From an uncultured Eubacteriales bacterium (GTDB lineage Bacteria > Bacillota_A > Clostridia > Peptostreptococcales > Anaerovoracaceae), in assembly GCA_902790885.1 (NCBI GenBank), contig CADATR010000019.1, positions 1 to 18,145 on the forward strand: a stretch of DNA of 18,145 nucleotides. The letters are read 5' to 3'. Numbering within the stretch: the first letter of the stretch is position 1; the number at the start of each line of letters is the position of its first letter. Below, piece after piece: positions 15,193 through 18,145 of the stretch. The notes below the pieces were generated by a model. It worked only from the letters and a program-made list of their open reading frames with translations, was not told the DNA's origin and did not search any database. A program made the position numbers and the translations under genes.

Positions 15193-15232
15193 GTTTGTAG
15201 GAATTAGATTAACAAAAAGGAGGCACTAGCAG

Positions 15233-15721
15233 ATGAAAGTATCGAGCGTTCCTTTCAAAGGAACAAAAGATCAGGAAGCCAAGCTGCTTGAAGTGATCGC
15301 CAAGTACAAAGGACAGAAGGGAGCCCTGATGCCAATCATGCAGGAGGCTCAGGAGATCTACGGTTATCTTCCTTATCAGGTACAGAAGATCATTTCCGAT
15401 GAGACAGGCATTCCAATCGAAAAGATTTATGGTGTAGCTACTTTCTATGCGCAATTCTCGATGTCGCCAAAGGGCAAGTATGTCGTATCAGTATGCCTTG
15501 GTACAGCTTGCTATGTTAAAGGCGCGGGCAAGATCCTCGAAGAGGTTGAGAACAAGCTCGGTATCGGGGACGGCGAATGCACCCCTGACGGCAAGTTCTC
15601 ACTTGAAGTATGCCGCTGCGTGGGAGCATGCGGACTGGCACCTGTTATGATCGTTGCAGGAGATGTATATGGCAAGATGACACCTGACAGAGTTGCAGGC
15701 GTGCTTGCCAGTTACGAATAA
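15233..15721 (+). CDS. hydC: NuoE-like [2Fe-2S] subunit of [FeFe] hydrogenase (HydC/HndA)
   Basis: The small electron-transfer subunit of NAD(P)-linked, often electron-bifurcating [FeFe] hydrogenases, homologous to NuoE of complex I. At 162 residues it has the family length. It begins with a helical part (KLLEVIAKYKGQKGALMPIMQEAQEIYGYLP) followed by a thioredoxin-like domain holding one [2Fe-2S] cluster: Cys88 and Cys93 (CLGTAC), then Cys129 and Cys133 (CVGAC). The ATG at 15233 has AAGGAGG (15217-15223) nine bases upstream. hydB follows after 20 bases and then hydA, so this is the first gene of the operon. By sequence alone NuoE homologues of hydrogenases, formate dehydrogenases and complex I are hard to separate; the downstream genes decide for hydrogenase. 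Confidence 0.9.
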   Translation: MKVSSVPFKGTKDQEAKLLEVIAKYKGQKGALMPIMQEAQEIYGYLPYQVQKIISDETGIPIEKIYGVATFYAQFSMSPKGKYVVSVCLGTACYVKGAGKILEEVENKLGIGDGECTPDGKFSLEVCRCVGACGLAPVMIVAGDVYGKMTPDRVAGVLASYE

Positions 15722-15741
15722 CGCATAATGGAGGGCAAGTC

Positions 15742-17619
15742 ATGAAAACACTGCAAGATTTAAAAGACATCAAGGCGGCAAAGGGCGGTCAGATCGATAT
15801 CAGATTCAATCCTGACACTGCAGAAGAAGCTGTCAAGACCTACGTCCTCGTTTGCGGAGGAACCGGCTGTCAGTCAAACCACAGCGTTGAGGTCATGGAC
15901 GAACTCAAAAAGCTGATTGAAGCTGCCGGTAAGAAAGACGAGATACAGATCATCCAGACAGGCTGCCAGGGACTCTGCGCTAAAGGTCCTATCATGGTAG
16001 TGCATCCTGGAAATATCTTCTATCAGGAAGTAAAGCCTGAAATGGTAGAGCGCATCTTCAATGAGCACATTCTCGGCGGAACACCTGTTGATGAATTCCT
16101 CATGGTAGAAGAGCTCCCGAGCGGAGAGAAGATCCACTATGTTGATTCTCCGTTCTATAAAGACCAGCTCAGAATGGCTCTCCGCAACTGCGGAAAGATC
16201 AATCCTGAAGACATTGACGAGTACATCGCAAGAGACGGTTATCAGGCTCTTGCAAAAGCGCTGAATGAGATGACACCTGATGAAGTCATTCAGGAAGTCG
16301 TTGATTCCGGACTCAGAGGCCGCGGCGGCGGCGGATTCCCTACAGGTAAAAAGTGGATGTTCGCTTCTGCCAACAGGGGCAAAGTTCAGAAGTTTGTAGC
16401 CTGCAACGCTGACGAAGGTGACCCGGGCGCATTCATGGACAGATCCATCCTCGAAGGTGACCCTCATTCGATCCTTGAGGCTATGGCTATTGCCGGTTAC
16501 GCTATCGGCGCTAACCAGGGCTATATCTACGTAAGAGCTGAGTATCCTATCGCTGTTGACAGACTTAAGATCGCTCTTGATCAGGCCAGAGATTACGGAG
16601 TGCTCGGCAAGAACATCTTCGGATCCGGATTTGATTTTGACGTAGACCTCAGACTCGGTGCAGGCGCTTTCGTTTGCGGCGAAGAGACTGCTCTGATGAC
16701 ATCGATCGAGGGCAACAGAGGTGAGCCTCGTCCTCGTCCGCCATTCCCGGCTGTAAAGGGACTGTTCGCTCAGCCTACAGTACTCAATAACGTTGAGACA
16801 TACGCAAACATCCCGCAGATCATCCTCAATGGCGCAAGCTGGTTCAACCAGTACGGCACAGAGACATCAAAGGGAACAAAGGTATTCGCTCTCGGCGGTA
16901 AGGTAAACAACACAGGTCTCGTAGAGGTTCCTATGGGAGCTACTCTCAGACAGGTAGTAGAAGAGATCGGCGGCGGAGTACCTAACGGAAAGAAGTTCAA
17001 GGCTGCACAGACAGGCGGACCTTCCGGCGGATGCATCCCTGCTAAATCATACGATGTTCCTATCGATTATGAATCACTCAAGGCCATCGGTTCCATGATG
17101 GGATCCGGCGGAATGATCGTACTCGACGAGGACAACTGCATGGTCGATATCGCCAAGTTCTACCTCGGATTCACAGTAAGTGAGTCCTGCGGAAAGTGCA
17201 CACCTTGCCGTATCGGTACAAAGCGCATGCTTGAGATCCTTGAGAAGATCTCAGAGGGAAGAGGAGAGATCGAAGACCTCGACAGACTGCAGGAGCTTGC
17301 TAAATACATCCAGGCAAACGCTCTCTGCGGACTGGGTCAGACAGCACCTAACCCTATCCTCTCGACGATCGAGCACTTCAGAGATGAGTATGAAGCGCAC
17401 ATCATAGAGAAGAGATGCCCGGCAGGCGTCTGCAAGGCACTGCTCAACTATGTGATCGATCCGGAGAAGTGCAAGGGCTGCACAAAGTGTGCCCGCAACT
17501 GCCCGGTCGGAGCTATCTCCGGCGCGGTCAAGCAGCCACACGTTATTGATTCGTCGAAGTGCATCAAGTGCGGAGCCTGCATGGAGAACTGCGCATTCGG
17601 TGCTATAAGCAGAAAGTAA
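15742..17619 (+). CDS. hydB: NuoF-like NADH/FMN subunit of [FeFe] hydrogenase (HydB/HndC)
   Basis: A cytoplasmic flavoprotein that binds NAD(H) and FMN and passes electrons to the hydrogenase; in HydABC complexes it is the site of bifurcation between NADH and ferredoxin. Domains in order over 625 residues: an N-terminal thioredoxin-like [2Fe-2S] domain (Cys38, 43, 75, 79); the NuoF FMN/NADH core with GLRGRGGGGFPTG (191-202) and CNADEGDPGAFMDR (221-234); an SLBB segment (about 375-430); a [4Fe-4S] site ESCGKCTPC (Cys483, 486, 489) with Cys529; a Cys559/Cys564 pair (CPAGVC); and a C-terminal two-[4Fe-4S] ferredoxin domain (Cys577, 580, 583, 587 and 607, 610, 613, 617). Complex I NuoF lacks both end domains, so the HydB architecture is clear. 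GGAGGG lies six bases before the ATG. Confidence 0.95.
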   Translation: MKTLQDLKDIKAAKGGQIDIRFNPDTAEEAVKTYVLVCGGTGCQSNHSVEVMDELKKLIEAAGKKDEIQIIQTGCQGLCAKGPIMVVHPGNIFYQEVKPEMVERIFNEHILGGTPVDEFLMVEELPSGEKIHYVDSPFYKDQLRMALRNCGKINPEDIDEYIARDGYQALAKALNEMTPDEVIQEVVDSGLRGRGGGGFPTGKKWMFASANRGKVQKFVACNADEGDPGAFMDRSILEGDPHSILEAMAIAGYAIGANQGYIYVRAEYPIAVDRLKIALDQARDYGVLGKNIFGSGFDFDVDLRLGAGAFVCGEETALMTSIEGNRGEPRPRPPFPAVKGLFAQPTVLNNVETYANIPQIILNGASWFNQYGTETSKGTKVFALGGKVNNTGLVEVPMGATLRQVVEEIGGGVPNGKKFKAAQTGGPSGGCIPAKSYDVPIDYESLKAIGSMMGSGGMIVLDEDNCMVDIAKFYLGFTVSESCGKCTPCRIGTKRMLEILEKISEGRGEIEDLDRLQELAKYIQANALCGLGQTAPNPILSTIEHFRDEYEAHIIEKRCPAGVCKALLNYVIDPEKCKGCTKCARNCPVGAISGAVKQPHVIDSSKCIKCGACMENCAFGAISRK

Positions 17620-17634
17620 GGGGAGGTGAACACA

Positions 17635-18145
17635 ATGGCAGATATCAAAGTAACAGTTGATAATATAACTGTAACTGTTCCGGAAGGCACCACCTTACTG
17701 GATGCGGCTCATAAGGCCGGCATCGACATTCCTACACTGTGCTATCTGAGAGACATCAATGAGATAGGTGCCTGCAGAATGTGCGTATGCGAGGTAGAGG
17801 GAGCAAGAGCTCTCGTAGCTGCCTGCGTATATCCTTGCACAGACGGAATGGTCGCACATACAAATACAGAAAAGATCAAGGATTACAGACGTAAAACTCT
17901 TCAGCTGATCCTGTCCGATCACGATCAGGACTGCCTCGGCTGCGTAAGATCCACAAACTGCGAACTTCAGGCTCTCTGCAAACGTTACGGCGTTGAGAAG
18001 ACTGATTACTATGCAGGTGTAAAGAACGAATTCGCTATCGACGCTTCGTCGGCTTCGATCGTAAGAGACAACAACAAGTGCATCCTCTGCAGAAGATGTA
18101 CAGCTGCATGCGAGAAGTACCAGAGCATCGGCGTTATCGGCGCCA
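17635..18145 (+). CDS. hydA: [FeFe] hydrogenase catalytic subunit, N-terminal part (HydA/HndD, partial)
   Basis: The gene starts at ATG 17635, 15 bases after hydB and with GGGGAGG (17620-17626) upstream, and runs off the window after 170 codons. The visible part is the electron-entry end. It shows a plant-type [2Fe-2S] domain (Cys36, 47, 50, 64), a NuoG-type His-Cys3 [4Fe-4S] site (His96, Cys100, 103, 109 in DHDQDCLGCVRSTNC), and the first four cysteines of a two-[4Fe-4S] ferredoxin domain (Cys149, 152, 155, 159 in CILCRRCTAACEK). The H-cluster domain that makes H2 is outside. NAD-dependent formate dehydrogenase alpha subunits share this front end; the CILCRRC..CEK.Q..GVIG wording and the hydC-hydB order favour hydrogenase. 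Confidence 0.85.
   Translation, partial: MADIKVTVDNITVTVPEGTTLLDAAHKAGIDIPTLCYLRDINEIGACRMCVCEVEGARALVAACVYPCTDGMVAHTNTEKIKDYRRKTLQLILSDHDQDCLGCVRSTNCELQALCKRYGVEKTDYYAGVKNEFAIDASSASIVRDNNKCILCRRCTAACEKYQSIGVIGA

Larger units (their letters stand above)
14857..15232. other. AT-rich divergent intergenic region
   Basis: This 376-base stretch separates the S66 gene (minus) from the hydrogenase operon (plus) and is much richer in A+T than the genes around it. It holds a promoter facing each way and a possible 15-codon leader reading frame, listed separately. TTAACAA occurs three times (14937-14943, 15081-15087, 15209-15215). Between about 14945 and 15105 I see no gene, tRNA or terminator. Confidence 0.7.

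Noticed and set aside
1..18145. Defence system, prophage, transposon, CRISPR array or natural-product cluster
   Set aside because: Every long coding frame is accounted for by a known core-metabolism or transport family. I saw no transposase, integrase, long direct repeats or regularly spaced repeats, and no tRNA that could serve as an integration site.

Overview
The window looks like chromosomal DNA from an anaerobic, fermentative member of the Clostridia (Firmicutes). The evidence is pyruvate phosphate dikinase next to glycyl-tRNA synthetase, a potassium-dependent membrane pyrophosphatase, the start of a three-subunit [FeFe]-hydrogenase operon, AGGAGG-type ribosome binding sites and many stem-loop/T-run terminators. 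By eye G+C is close to 50% in genes and clearly lower between them. I cannot name a genus. I see no rRNA, tRNA, CRISPR array, insertion sequence, integrase or prophage gene. This is a core-metabolism region, and I found no clear new multi-gene system.

Layout. 1-3092: the end of glyS, then ppdK and a strong terminator. 3093-5576: hppA, a membrane pyrophosphatase with a long AT-rich upstream region and a leader that can fold into a closed stem; it ends in a perfect 12-bp terminator. 5577-6824: a PlsC-type acyltransferase with an unusual zinc-ribbon tail. 6825-10137: kup (potassium uptake) and galM (aldose epimerase), 3 bases apart and ending in a terminator; kup has a repeat-rich promoter and a leader with possible pseudoknot pairing. 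10174-11757 (minus): pgi. 12001-13770: an M24B Xaa-Pro aminopeptidase, convergent with a minus-strand S66 LD-carboxypeptidase-like gene (13831-14856); the two share one bidirectional terminator. 14857-15232: a 376-base AT-rich divergent intergenic region. 15233-18145: hydC, hydB and the start of hydA, cut by the window edge.

How the genes fit together. PGI and GalM feed sugars into glycolysis. PPDK connects PEP and pyruvate using PPi and AMP. The membrane pyrophosphatase spends PPi to pump Na+ or H+ and, judging from its sequence, needs K+, which Kup imports. The hydrogenase would dispose of electrons from NADH and ferredoxin as H2. The region therefore reads as energy and redox housekeeping of a sugar fermenter that saves energy through pyrophosphate. 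The items most worth a second look are the two structured leaders (hppA, kup), the acyltransferase fusion, and the changed catalytic acid in the S66 protein.
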